Shown: positions 45,861-57,122 of the stretch, one piece after another | Position numbering within the stretch: position 1 is the stretch's first letter | Layout: every line of letters starts with the position of its first letter | Origin: Neoechinorhynchus agilis | Lineage: Eukaryota > Acanthocephala | NCBI GenBank assembly: GCA_051530055.1 | Contig: CM121342.1 | Location: 8,742,001 to 8,806,000, forward strand | DNA length: 64,000 bases | Direction: 5' to 3' | The notes under the pieces: model-generated | The model's database searches: none | What the model saw: only the letters and a program-made list of their open reading frames with translations | What the model was told of the DNA's origin: nothing | Program-made: the position numbers and the translations under genes

Positions 45861-46232
45861 CTTGTTTTGGATTCTTTTTGAATATACCCACCAACTTCGT
45901 TGCTGCTTTAGAATATATTGACACCGAATGGGTCTTGCATCTTCTTATAAGATGTAAGAATATTTTCTGATTGGCGGTGGGTTTCGGGTTGTTTTTCGAT
46001 GTAATGTTCGTATCATTCTTCTCTGGCTGAAAACTCATCCTCGTCTTCATTAAGGACTAGCCCGGTCGACCTCGTCGCGCGAGCCTGAAATTAGAGAACT
46101 ATGAACTCGGGCGACTAAAGGTTTATCCCAGATGAACTGCTTTAGACCATTCACGGGAACTTGGTAATAACCCGTATTCTCCCACCATTTATGGACCGCT
46201 ACTAGAAATTCGTCCGCTAAACAGAACATGGG
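45861..46232. other. Unassigned DNA
   Basis: Nothing recognised. It may be a diverged part of the neighbouring PLE and LINE copies on the minus strand. Confidence 0.4.
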
Positions 46233-46598
46233 TCACAATATACGCTTTACCAGATCCCAACTAAGTTCGAATGATCGAAAAAACGCTGGCAACGACACAT
46301 CTACTGCTTTTAGAATACCTAAGCCACTGGACGATACAGGCAATGAAGCTTGTCGCAAGGCCTCGTCTGATAGCTGGCTATTTAAAATGTGCTCGAGACA
46401 CGCCTTCACAATGTCATCGAGCTTCTTTAACTTATCGACGTGCTTGAAGAAGGAAGCCGTGAGCAGTATATAAAGTAGTTTCGGGATGAAGAGGATATTC
46501 TTGATCAGGAATAGAGCCTCGTGTGACGAAAGTTCATGGACTCTATCGCACAGCATCGTGATGTTCAGGAATAGATGGTCGATTTCATATGGACCCAC
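46233..46598 (-). mobile_element. Restriction-like-endonuclease LINE, thumb fragment
   Basis: A 121-aa minus-strand frame with VHELSSHEALFLIKNILFIPKL, QLSDEALRQASLPVSSSGLGI and LPAFFRSFE. This is the region just after RT in the LINEs at 26.6-26.8 and 59.2-59.55 kb. No RT or endonuclease is attached. Confidence 0.75.
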
Positions 46599-46627
46599 GT
46601 TTGCGATTGAGATCTAGAAAATTAACG

Positions 46628-46744
46628 TTAAGCACTACAAAATATTTACGGCTGATGTGAACGCTCTGTTCACCAATGTCCCGTTGACTAATACGATCGA
46701 ATTATCGGCTACGTTACTATCGAAGAATTGTAGTAAACCACTTT
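46628..46744 (+). mobile_element. Penelope-like RT fragment
   Basis: Reads KYFTADVNALFTNVPLTNTIEL. The D-V-x-x-LFTNVPL-x-x-TI signature is the first catalytic-Asp motif of Penelope reverse transcriptases. Only about 40 codons remain, abutting the repeat that starts at 46764. Confidence 0.7.
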
Positions 46745-46763
46745 TGGACCTTGGCACGTTGAG

Positions 46764-47115
46764 AAATGTACACAGCCCTTGAACTTGCCTGGATCTACAA
46801 CGATTTCCAATACGAAATCACTTGGTTGACTCAGGTGTATCAGCACCATTTTGCGCTCTATGGAGATCGGTATGCCGACTATTTTGCAAAGTACCATTGG
46901 GTTGAATACTGGAACCAAATAGCTTTGTGGGCCATGGACAGAATGAAGGTCGGCTAAAATCGTAGCCTGACGCCTATGTCATAGTCATTGCGATATTTTC
47001 AATAAAGTGTTATCTTTATTGCTTGATCGAATTCTTGTGTTACGCAGACTATAGAATCCAGGCCATTCGCTTTTTATTAATTTTAACATAATCTTTTTAG
47101 CGCAAGCTTGTTGTA
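46764..47115 (+). repeat. Repeat with a 63-aa ORF and a hairpin poly(A) signal, copy 1
   Basis: ORF 46766-46957 (aromatic-rich, MYTALELAWIYNDFQYE...) follows a TGA two codons upstream. About 40 bases after it, CAATAAAGTGTTATCTTTATTG forms a perfect 8-bp hairpin enclosing AATAAA (about 47002-47023). The second copy at 56743-57122 has the same layout and orientation. The antisense strand is also open (46709-46918). Function unknown. Confidence 0.55.
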
Positions 47116-48301
47116 ATTCTTATATCTAACATTTTGTTCGATCTGCGTTCTCGTCTATACATTCGAAATGTCCATTTTGTGCATTTGCACACCGAATTAC
47201 GTTCGTCGCAAACGTTTGCTGTGATTTTAAGCTGCTCGAGACTCGGATTACCTGAACAAATCGTGATTAAATCTCCTTTTCCATTGTTCTTCTTTTCTGC
47301 TTCTTTGATTGCATCAATCTAGCCAATCGCGAGCAACATAATTTCGGCCGATAATGTTGTGATTGCAATGCGTTCCCTCAAAACAACGAGTACCATTAAG
47401 AAAATCCAATATTTGGAATCTTATGGAGGTTGATATTTTAGAAAATTGATTTGTGAGAAAAATGAAAATAATGTTTAATTTGAAAAATTTATTTTGCGTT
47501 TTGACGAAATATAAAAAAATGTCCTAGCCAAAAATTATAATGTTTTTGCTGTTCGCCGCTCTATTTTTCAATGCTGATTGTTGAGCGACGAACCAATAAT
47601 TGTTCCCGTCTCGCTCGAATGATCATCGAGTCGATTTCCTAGGAACGTTGTATTGAGTGAAACATTGCTGTTTATTGAATATCACTGCCTTTTTACTGTC
47701 GATACCCACAGAATCTCCAACGATGCAAATATTGAGGATTTTGGGACTTTAATAACGACGTTTCTGACGATGAAATTCCGATACATAACAAGAAAATTGA
47801 GCATATAAATTTCCGCATATGATTTAAATTTCAGCAGCAGCGGTCTCGAAGATTTCATGCATCCTTTGAATTTTTAGGTCCGATGAAAGAGCCCAATTGA
47901 TATATTTATCCTTTTCGTCGACTTTTGCTGCTATACTATTTCCAATGTCTCTTAATCTCTGCGGGTGATTCTCTCTATTTTACTACTTCAACCATCGCAA
48001 AATCGTTAACTGAACGTCCCCAGTGGTATTTATCCTCTTCGTCAATCGTTCCAACGTATCGTTTCCGAATTTCAACGATCTCTGTGAGTGATGTTCCCTC
48101 TATTCTTCAACTATAACATTATCGGGGATTTCGTTCAGTAAATTCAATTCACTTTCGGAGAATTTGTGCTTAGATTTATTCACGATGTGACCATGCCGTT
48201 CGACTGCTTTAGGCTTTAATTGTTCAAGTTTACTGGTGTATTTGGTTTATACAGCGTGTAACACACCCTTAGTACTACCCTCCACAAGGAAAACTATAAC
48301 A
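47116..48301 (-). mobile_element. Inverted repeat block, copy 1 (possibly PLE 5' region)
   Basis: Reverse complement of 57316-58430. The minus strand has a stretch resembling the N-terminal region of Penelope proteins (HIVNKSKHKFSESELNLL, compare their N-L-S...L-x-x-x-E-x-x-LL pattern), which is only suggestive. Ends abruptly at 48301 against an R2-like LINE. Confidence 0.55.
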
Positions 48302-48317
48302 GATATCTGCAGGGATC

Positions 48318-49040
48318 CGTTTGTCTAACGCCAAACCTTCAGAACCCATTAATTTCCTGAGAGGAGTAAAGCAAAAGGACCCCCTCTCTCCTTTGCTGTT
48401 CGCGCTGTGTGTAGACGATCCACTGCATGAGATCCGAAACGAAGCATCCTGGGACATATCGTATACTAACTTGAGGCGTATCGACGATCAGTTGAGATCA
48501 AAACTAAAGAAACTCCTTCAACTTTGGAGGAGTGTTAACGATGGCGCCTTTTATCTGCCGTTCTCAAAAGGTGGGTTGGGATTTAGGTCCCTTGGCCATT
48601 AAGTACAAAGTACGAGGCTTCGAGCCGTGAGCGGTTATTGATAAATTCGGAGGCGTGATTGATCTCCACAAGGAAATCGGCATAATTCGCGAGTATTTCG
48701 ACATGCTTGGTGACAAGTGCGAACTGGATGAAATCTCTTCAAATACCTCATTTCAACAGCAATATTTGAAAAAGTGGAGAGAGGAGACGACGCAATCGCC
48801 TGGAATCGACTGCTTTACGAACGGAATGGTTGATCGAAGTCTCATAACTTTTCGCTATCGACAAGATCGTCATCGTTCTTATATAGAGCTCGTCCTGCCG
48901 GAGATGCTCCTCGACCCCGTCCTTGATGATCGCTTACTGCGAATAAATGCTTGTAAATCAAAAGGCGAAGGAGACATCTGCTTTAAGGTGACTTTGTTTG
49001 GTTCGGTTTTATCGTTCATGATCCTTCATAATATCTGAAT
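48318..49040 (+). mobile_element. R2-like LINE with internal deletion
   Basis: The frame to 48602 has the RT motif RGVKQKDPLSPLLFALC (usual GVKQGDPLSP, here Lys for Gly) and then jumps directly to the thumb (LRSKLKKLLQL, PFSKGGLGFRSL), having lost the YADD motif. After a stop and frame change, 48655-49038 continues with the post-RT region (KKWREETTQSPGIDCF, LLRINACKSKGE) of R2/CRE-type elements. A dead copy. Confidence 0.68.
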
Positions 49041-49549
49041 AGAGCTGAGATTTATAATTTAGAAACAGTTATTTGGAAGACCTAACTGCAGGATCAATTG
49101 AGGATTTTGTTATAAAGTTATAAAGATGCGAGTAATCACGAACATTTTGGTGCCTAATATTTGTTAAGTAAAGCTATATTTCGCGATCGAACCTAAAACA
49201 TTTTGCCATTTAGTAAATGATCGACTGAAACTAACATCTGCAACGGTAATATCGATTATTTATGTGGCTTGTTTAATATTTCCTTGATTGGAGCTCTTTC
49301 TATGGATCGTTGATACTTTATTGGAACAAATAGTACTTTACCGTTGTCTTTATTTCTCAGATCTTCGAGTTTACCCTCAGTTATGTATGAATTCCGAGTA
49401 ACGAAGTGCAGCTTCCCGGTCCTCTTTCGGATCGATTTTGAGCTATTTCAACATTCTTAATAAGACGTTCGATTGCAACAAACCGATTAAATTCTAAACG
49501 TATTTTAGAACAATAATAACACGACCTTGAACTCCGTTGTGGATCATTG
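49041..49549. other. Unassigned DNA
   Basis: No recognised feature. Probably diverged 3' sequence of the neighbouring elements. Confidence 0.4.
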
Positions 49550-49880
49550 TCACTGATGGCGTATTAAACTGAATTTGCTCATTTGCGGTCCGCTGCCTAT
49601 CCGCCCATTTTTGTCTTCTGGTTCGATTGTCCACTTTATCGACGGGTTTATCGCGTTCAGCTGTTCCTCGAGCTTCATTTTGTTAGGGACCTCGTTTGTG
49701 ATAGCGAACACGTCGTCGACATACCTGAACCAAGCTTCGATTTGTGGGAACTTCACCAATAGCTCTTTTTCGTATTGGATCATGAAGATGCTGGCGAGTA
49801 CTGGACCTAGCGGTGAACCCATCGCCACACCATTCGTCTGATCGTGGAACTTGTCCTCAAATACGAAAGCTCCAACAGAT
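49550..49880 (-). mobile_element. Penelope-like RT core, minus strand
   Basis: Reads VFEDKFHDQTNGVAMGSPLGPVLASIFM and then WFRYVDDVFAI, the central RT motifs of PLEs (GVAMGSPLGP and RYVDD, with both catalytic Asp residues). Open through at least 49550-49858. Its upstream edge meets plus-strand PLE sequence head to head. Confidence 0.85.
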
Positions 49881-50578
49881 ATAAGGCTAACGCTGTCTGC
49901 AATCTATTCTCGAGAGCGCTGGAAATAGGGAGCAATAAGTATGTGACAAAAAGGAGCATAAACATCATCGAGCGGAAACTAAGAGACCTTGAGTACCCCA
50001 CCCACGTCATTAAGAAGGCACTGGCCCATACAAAAGGAAGAAAAAAGGGGCATGAAAAAGGAAAAGAAGACAAGTTGAGCGAGAAGAAAACGAGATTCAT
50101 CCGAGTTCATTACCGTTCTTCAAAAATGAGAAACCTCCTCTCTCACATTGCGACGAAATCGAGTTCGGTGAATCTCATACCGTACCACCCTGCAGGAGTG
50201 AATTTGAACAGCGTTTTCAAGTCGAAGCCGGAGCAACTCAAGGGCAATGATTGCGTGGTCTACTCTGTCCCCTGCAAGGACTGTAACCATGTCTATATTG
50301 GACAAATGAAGCAGGGTATTTGGAAAAGAGTGAGGCAGCATGAATACGAACTCAAACAGAGTGACGTACCATCGGCCATCTTCAACCACGCCGTGCGAAA
50401 TGACCACACAACCGACTTCGGAGGAACGAAGGTGAAAATGGTAGAGAGCGGGCTCCAAAGAAGGCTGATCAAGGAAGCCTTTCTCATCAACGCGGAGAGG
50501 ACAATGGAAGGCAACAAGAGCAACTTCGCTCTTGTCCTTCGGACAAATAACCTCCGTGGAGCAGCAGCGCTAGGGTGA
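49876..50578 (+). mobile_element. Penelope-like C-terminal part with GIY-YIG endonuclease
   Basis: A 244-aa plus-strand frame (from 49844). Residues about 15-90 are the post-RT linker (YKANAVCNLFSRALEI...LEYPTHVIKKAL, basic GRKKGHEKGK). Residues about 140-215 are the GIY-YIG nuclease: VYSVPCKDCNHVYIGQ, the catalytic-Arg region RVRQHEYELKQ, SAIFNHAVRNDHTTDF and a later Glu-containing KEAFLINAE. No stops, so the nuclease looks intact, but it points away from the RT next to it. In PLEs the nuclease is normally fused behind RT on the same strand. Confidence 0.85.
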
Positions 50579-50645
50579 AGCGTCACCTCAGAAATTGATG
50601 GTCCCGCGTCCAGGGATCAAATGAGCTCTCCTGCTACATGTGATT

Positions 50646-51240
50646 TTAGATGCTTGATAAGAGGTTGAGGCCTCGAAAATTTGAATGTTTACAATTAATT
50701 CTTCTCGCATTCATATCATATTCTGCTGCTTCATAAGTTACGTTTGGAGCGGCATGTATGAGTAGTTCGGTGTCACATCTAATCTGTGTTTCACATATTC
50801 GACGTTTGACAATGTAATCAGGGCCTTTGCTCAACAAGGCAACTTCCTCTTCCGTGAAGATTCGTTTTGACTTGTTGAAGTTATATGGTTGTACCTTAGG
50901 GATATTTGGTCGAACGAGTTTGTGCTCAATCGAATGGCGCTGATAGGTTCTTATAGAAATGTCACGGATGTGGCTGACTCGAACGGAAATCGTGGGAGCT
51001 CTCGTGAACGCAGTCATCTTGTTAACGTTGTGTTAGAGAGTTTGAGATTGAAATATCGGGTTTATATCGTGCGCCCTTTGGGATCCGTTTCAGAATGTTC
51101 CTGGGAAGAACACGCACGAGATCAGCAGCGGAAGGAAGACTACCGGCGTCATCGGGGAGCGTCGACGGATTTTCTGGTGTTGCCGGTTGAAGCTATCGCG
51201 GGATTTGACCAGACCCTCCACAAAGTGATTTGACGGGCCC
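50646..51240 (-). mobile_element. Penelope-like N-terminal region, minus strand
   Basis: The minus frame 50646-51017 contains NFNKSKRIFTEEEVALLSKGPDY, matching the N-terminal N-x-S...LT-x-x-E-x-x-LLSKG pattern of PLE proteins. Same strand as the RT core at 49.55-49.88 kb but separated from it by the plus-strand nuclease piece. Confidence 0.65.
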
Positions 51241-51562
51241 ATGAATGCGAGAAACACCGAATTTCGTGATGGAAAAAGAGTCTAAACAAACGGGGCATAA
51301 ACCTTTGGAGAGGCCTGGTGCTCCGGTAGCGTTGGGCGTTTCCTCGGCATTTGATTGGTCTGAATACGTAGTTGGGCTGTCTTGGCTGGTTGCGTCAAAT
51401 TGTATCACTGCAGCGGCATAAGGATCGTGTGTTTGACGTGCAAATGAAATTGCTTGTACCAAAGTAGTGATTTCATGAACAGAATTTAGGCCTGGTGTCC
51501 CGGTAGCGTTGGTTGTTTCCACGGTATTTGATGGGTCCGAATACGTAGTTGGGTTGTCGTAC
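51241..51562 (-). repeat. Two ~75-bp direct repeats 179 bp apart with a zinc-finger-like frame
   Basis: About 51308-51385 and 51487-51562 share GGCCTGGTG(C/T)(T/C)CCGGTAGCGTTGG and GAATACGTAGTTGGG. The minus frame 51193-51522 includes CPVCLDSF and a later His, resembling the N-terminal C2H2 finger of R2-type LINEs. Assignment is weak. Confidence 0.45.
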
Positions 51563-52469
51563 CAAGAATATTTCTATTAAGTTCCCACGTCAAAATGTCG
51601 TGTCTCTAAGAGATGGCCACAAGTAAGAATTGAACGAATTTTTAATTCGTGACGTTTTCGGGTCAATTTTCTTGTTTCGCGAGTTTTCAGCTATGGGTTT
51701 TTCGCAACAAAAGACCCGAGGGCAGCCAACGATTTTTATCAGAGAATCAGACATTCAGAAACGGAATGCTTCATTCTAATAATAATAACACGTTTATTTG
51801 TTAATTACCAAAAAGAGATCCATGCATCCTTGGGTTCTCATGAACACTCGAATTTGCAGGATATTGAATTTGGTACTTCTTTAAGATTCGTTGAGAGATT
51901 TGAAGAATTTTTTCTTAAGTAAGCTGACTATGGTTGGTAGAAATTGTTTTTGGTCTTTTAGTTGGTTTTGGTTAATTTGATTTTGGTTGGTTAATTTGCA
52001 GTTGTTGTTTTCCGCTCTTTCCTCCGAATAAATTCACATTTGGAGGATTGGGCGGTTTGTGCGAGAAATTGAAGGATGGAAAATGTTGGGGCGACGAATG
52101 TTGTAAGTGTGAGTAAAAGGAGAAATGTGTGGTAGAAATTGAGGCGTAAGAGAATAAAGGCGCTTTGAGTACTTTTGAAAGATTGGAGAGGTTTTTTCTA
52201 AAGGCGCAGATTAGAGCGCACCCCTCTTCTGAAATGTATTAAGTTTTTGAATTGATTGGAAGAAAAGCTGCAAAAGGTTGGATATCCGTAGGTGAACTTT
52301 GGTAGGATGGCGGACATATAAAAAGTACTTTAGGTCTTTAAATGATAATCCAAGGAATTGGAGGCGTTTAAGAAGATAGAATTTAAAGGACCCTTTATGC
52401 AACAAAATTGATATGTGCTTGTCCCACTTTAGATTTTTCTGAAAATGAAGATCAAGTATACGAACAGAG
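51563..52469. other. Unassigned DNA with repeat partner of 40.2 kb
   Basis: 51705-51775 is the reverse complement of about 40205-40285. A T/G-rich stretch at 51930-52010 (TTTTGGTTGG-like) is simple sequence. Nothing else is recognised. Confidence 0.45.
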
Positions 52470-53065
52470 AAGACGATTGATAGGATAAATCAAATTGCGA
52501 AAGATGTACCTTTAGAAATTTTTAAATTTGGAAGAGACAAGCAGAGTTTCAACCGGTGAAGGGAGCTATGTGGATAATGTTGAATTGAGCGAAGATAAAG
52601 GTAAAGTGGTTTTACATAATATGACCGCAACGTGGACTACTTCGGAACATAGAAAAGTATTTTAGTGTTTACTTATTGAATATTTCAAGGGAACAAGTGA
52701 AGATCAATTTTATCTAAAGGAAATATCACTTTCCGCTGCAAAACGGAGTTTATCTATCCTCTGTGGTCTTCTTGGCTGTGGAAAATCGAGTGTGCTTGGC
52801 GCAATAATAAACGAGATGAGCATTCTCGAAGGAAATGTCTCCGGTGGAGGAACATTATCTTACTGTTCACAAGAATCTTGGTTATTCAATGGAACTATAA
52901 GGGAAATATTTTATTTGGACTGGATTACGACAAGAGTCGGTATAAAGAAGTAATCACGGCGTGCAAATTGGGTGAGGTGCGTAACACTGATTTTGAATAA
53001 TTATTGCAATTTTCCTTCACATAAAAGGACTTCCACCAACTCGATCACATGGATTTTTTCGTAAA
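52470..53065 (+). pseudogene. ABCC (MRP4-like) transporter, first nucleotide-binding domain fragment
   Basis: Reads VVLHNMTATW, then a Walker A-like GLLGCGKSSVLGAI, GTLSYCSQESWLFNGTIRE (Q-loop) and, after a one-base loss near 52.9 kb, ILFGLDYDKSRYKEVITACKL, matching ABCC NBD1 (human MRP4 has GAGKSS, SQQPWVFSGT, NILFG, YEKVIKAC). A DFHQLDHMDF remnant at about 53030 follows an intron-like gap. The signature and Walker B are missing. Also has an upstream stop. A pseudogene fragment. Confidence 0.75.
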
Positions 53066-53229
53066 GCATTAATTGATTATTCTAACAATTTTCGTTGCAA
53101 TAAAAATTTTAAACGGATTACTCTTAAAAATTTGAAATTTTCAGCTATTATTTATACTTTTGTCATGTTTATAACCGATAAATCGAAATAAAATTTTGTT
53201 TGTAAATAGCGATTACGGAACTAGTTCAC

Positions 53230-53305
53230 GAAGAAGAGAAGATTTCATGAGAGCCTGCAAACGATCAATGCGCAATTTTCGAGTTGGAGTATAAACGGTG
53301 TACGT
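53230..53305 (+). mobile_element. LINE 5'-end fragment
   Basis: GAGAGCCTGCAAACGATC followed by ATGCGCAATTTTCG (ATG 53268). The first string recurs at 63580 and the second is the ORF1 start of the LINE at 20370 and 22297. The ORF stops after a few codons. Confidence 0.6.
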
Positions 53306-53854
53306 GTGGGGGGGGGGTTGAGTCGTGGACCAGTAAACTTGTTATCTATCATGAGTACCACATTTGGAGACGAAGTCACGTTCTACCGGCAAAAAGTAAA
53401 CGGGCAATGCGGGAGGCTTAACGCCATCTTGTGGAAAACTATTTTGATTGTATTAAGAGACGGCGGGAAATCAATAACGACCTGGCACCACGCGCTTATT
53501 CCGGCACTCGCCTGTATAAGATCATTATTATGCACCAGCACCGATAAGACGCCTCATGAAAGAATGTTCAGTTTTGAGAGGAGAGTTCCGCTAAATACCA
53601 CTCTTCCTCAATGGTTACGTGATGGAGAATCTGCGTGGCTCAAGAGCGGCCATCCAACGAGCAAAAACGAACGCTCGACCAAAAAGGTTAATCTGGTCGA
53701 AGCCAATGAAAAATATTCAGTTGTGGAATATCCCGACGGTCGCGTTGACAAAGTTTCCACCCAACGATTAGCTCCTACCTCCTGCTCATCCATTAATGCG
53801 CCAATTGAAGATAGGAATTCAACCAATGATTCGAACGTCGTCGCCTTCGAGTGA
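53306..53854 (+). mobile_element. LTR-retrotransposon integrase C-terminal fragment (fossil)
   Basis: A 182-aa stretch with the integrase end-of-core pattern (NGQCGRLNAILWKTI, then ALACIRSLLCTSTDKTPHERMF, FERRVPLNTTLPQWL) and a C-terminal SH3-like segment ending VDKVSTQRLAP. Ty3/gypsy type by its wording. No RT, gag or LTR is attached, so it is an isolated fragment that cannot be dated. Preceded by a run of ten G at about 53308-53317. Confidence 0.75.
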
Positions 53855-54219
53855 ATTGGCGCATTTGGAGGATTCTAAGTGGATTGGTCAGAATGGTCAA
53901 TTAGTTCGTCGCTCCTGCCGATTTTCTTCATGAGACCTGTCGAAGGTTGTTATAGAATATCGACCCAGTGGCATCAGCAATACTTACAGACGTTACTATT
54001 ATATACATTGACGTTACTATTATATTCATTATAACGTTACAACGTGTGTACAAGTGTTTAGTTTTGTCAGTGTGTATTCTATTCAATAAAACCTTTTGAA
54101 AGTCATCACAATAAGCATAACCAATTTTTTTAAAAGCTTTTCGAGCACGATTCAACAGGTGCCAACGTCAACGTTTCAACACAAATAGTATTTTGCAAAA
54201 AAAATGCAATAATAAAACA
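53855..54219. other. Unassigned DNA
   Basis: Contains a short direct repeat of ACGTTACTATTATAT near 53990-54030. Otherwise nothing recognised. Confidence 0.4.
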
Positions 54220-55850
54220 AGAATCAGAAGAAAATCATCATTCTAACTTTATTTTGGATGCCCTGTCTTTTGTTTAAATTTATCGCTCTTAATAAATATT
54301 TTAAAGAAACTGAACAAGTCTTGAAAAAACATTTAAAAAACTGATTGCAATAAATCGCCAATCAGAAAAAGACAAATCATCATCTCTTTAAATTGGATGT
54401 CAATGTCTTTTTGTTCATCATTTTCGCTGTTTTGAAATATTTGAATGATAGATAGCGACTCGTGCTTTTAAAAGCAATTAGAAAATGATTACAATAATTA
54501 ACGAATCAGAAGACAAGTCATCATCTCGTTGAATCGAATGTCCCTATCTTTTGATAATAATTTTCGCCGTTAAGAAATATTTTAAAGAAACTGAACAAGT
54601 CTTGAAAAAACATTTAAAAAACTGATTGCAATAAATCACCAATCAGAAAAAGACAAATCATCATCTCTTTAAATTGGATGTCAATTTTTTTTTGTTCATC
54701 ATTTTCGCTGTTTTGAAATATTCGAATGAAAGATAGCGACTCGTGCTTTTAAAAGCAATTAGAAAATGATTACAATAATTAACGAATCAGAAGACAAGTC
54801 ATCATCTCATTAAATCGGATGTCCCCATCTTTTGATCATAATTTTCGCCGTTAAGAAATATTTTAAAGAAACTGAACAAGTCTTGAAAAAACATTTAAAA
54901 ACGGATTGCAATAATTCGCCAATCAGAAAAGGACAAATCATCATCTCTTTAAATTGGATGTCAATGTCTTTTTGTTCATCATTTTCGCTGTTTTTAAATA
55001 TTTGAATGATAGATAGCGACTCGTGCTTTTTAAAGCAATTAGAAAATGATTACAATAATTAACGAATCAGAAGACAAGTCATCATCTCGTTAAATCGAAT
55101 GTCCCTATCTTTTGATCATAATTTTCGCCGTTAAGAAATATTTTAGAAACTGAACAAGTCTTGAAAAAACATTTAAAAAACTGATTGCAATAAATCACCA
55201 ATCAGAAAAAGACAAATCATCATCTCTTTAAATTGGATGTCAATGTTTTTTTGTTCATCATTTTCGCTGTTTTGAAATATTCGAATGATAGATAGCGACT
55301 CGTGCTTAGCGAATCAGAAGACAAATCATCATCATGTCGTTAAATCGGATGTCCCTATCTTTTGATCATAATTTTCGCCGTTAAGAAATATTTTAAAGAA
55401 ATTGAACAAATTCTGTGCTGCCATGCAATTAAAATCTGATTACACTAATTCACGAATCAGAAGAAAACAAATCATCATTTCCTCAAATCGGATGTCACTG
55501 TCTTTTATTCATCATTTTCGACGTTAAGAAATATTTTAAAGAAATTGCATAATTGCTGTGTTGCAAAGCAATTAAAAAATGGTTATAATAATTCGCGAAT
55601 CTGAAGAAGACAAATCATCATCTCGTTAAATCGGATGCTACTGCCTTTTGTTCATCATTCTCGAAGTTAAGAAATATTTAAAAGAAATTGCACAAATGCT
55701 GTATTGCAAAGCAATTAAAAATGGTTATAATAATTCGCGAATCAGAAGAAGACAAATTATAATCTCGTTAAATCGGATGCTACTGTCTTTTGTTCATCAT
55801 TATCGCAGTTAAGAAACATTTAGAAGAAATTGAACAAACTCTGTGTTATC
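54220..55850 (+). repeat. Dimeric satellite (2 x ~140 bp = ~281 bp)
   Basis: The marker CAATCAGAAAAAGACAAATC returns near 54361, 54642, 54922 and 55201, a period of about 280. Each unit has two related halves of about 140 bases: one ends with a GCGACTCGTGCTTTTAAAAGC segment, the other with GAACAAGTCTTGAAAAAAC. From about 55310 the array changes to diverged monomers of about 142 bases. This is a typical higher-order repeat with a monomeric edge. Confidence 0.93.
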
Positions 55851-56742
55851 AGAAGGGCTCCACCGCCTCGAGTGCTTTTCGCTCCTGGCGATTGCAACAG
55901 AGACGTTTCCAGAAGAAGAAGTCTACTTGGATCGATAGAAAGCGGTTTTCCCTTGTTGAATGAATTCGCCTTCATATTATCCATCATTTTTACTGAAAAA
56001 TAGTATTCTTTGATTGGTCCGAAAATCTCATCAACTTTTCCGATTTATTCTTTATTTTCCAAGTAGATTTGAGCATTGAAATAGAGGACGTGTGACTTAA
56101 TCTCTAGTCTAAGAACGAGTTGTCCCTCGCAAGGTTGTAGAATTTCTCCAGCAGGTTGGAAGGTATAAGGTTGTCCCATGTCAAAATCGCGCCCGCCTTT
56201 TAAAGATTAGGCCTCCGTGAATCTTTGCTGCCGTTGTGTTGATTTCGTTACTTCGCGATTTTCCGAAATTGTAGTTTGTCAACAGAATGTCCCGTGTTGA
56301 CTAAAAGAAATAATCTCAGCAGTATTATTGCTTCTTTGTTTAATGGGCCTAAACATACTTCTATCGAATTCGTTGCTGTCACCCCTTCGGTATGGCATTG
56401 CTTATTTAAGTGTTTGTTTATCGTTACGCATTTAAATGTTTTCTGAACTCTCCCAACTTAATTTATCGCCTGATCGTAATTTTATTCTACGCTTGAGAAA
56501 CCCAATTTTTCCTTAAAAAGATTTTCGTTTACGTCGTTATGAAGCATTATAAAGTTGTTCTAGTAAACGTGTTTGCTGATTAATTTTCGTGTTGTTGAAC
56601 AAACTTTGAACGCCTGTGTACTATTTTGTAGCCATGTTTACCATTCATAGCCTCCGTTTGTGCACTCGCTAAAGTCTACTTGGTTGGAGCGTCACTTCGT
56701 TTTCGATCCAACGAACCATCTTCATCACTCATCCTTGAAACG
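55851..56742. other. Unassigned DNA
   Basis: 55850-55950 is richer in GC and could be an exon or element remnant, but no product is recognised. The rest is AT-rich. Confidence 0.4.
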
Positions 56743-57122
56743 AAATGTACACGGCCCTTGAACTTGCCTGGATCTACAACGATTTCCAATACGAAATCAC
56801 TTGGTTGACTCAGGTGTATCAGCACCATTATGCGCTCTATGGAGATCGATATACCGAATATTTTGTAATGTACCATTGGGTTGAATACTGGAACCACATG
56901 GCTTTGTGGGCCATGAGCAGAGGCATAACCGAGTAGCTGCTTCTGCTCATGAAGGTCGGCTAAAATCGCAGACTTACCCCTATGTCATAGTCATTGCGAT
57001 ATTTTCAATAAAGTGTTATCTTTATTGCTTGATCGAATTTTTGTGTTACGCAAACTATAGAATCCAGGACATTCGCTTTTTATTAATTTTAATATAATCT
57101 TTTTAGCGCAAGTTTGTTGTGA
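56743..57122 (+). repeat. Repeat with a 63-aa ORF and a hairpin poly(A) signal, copy 2
   Basis: Direct repeat of 46764-47115. ORF 56745-56936 shares its first 28 residues with copy 1, then differs at seven positions by replacements and ends differently. The AATAAA hairpin is kept. The antisense frame 56676-56897 is open too (SQPSDFVLEIVVDPGKFKG). Confidence 0.55.

Noticed and set aside
52470-53065. Working ABC transporter gene
   Set aside because: A frameshift and a stop, no Walker B or signature motif, and no neighbouring transporter exons.
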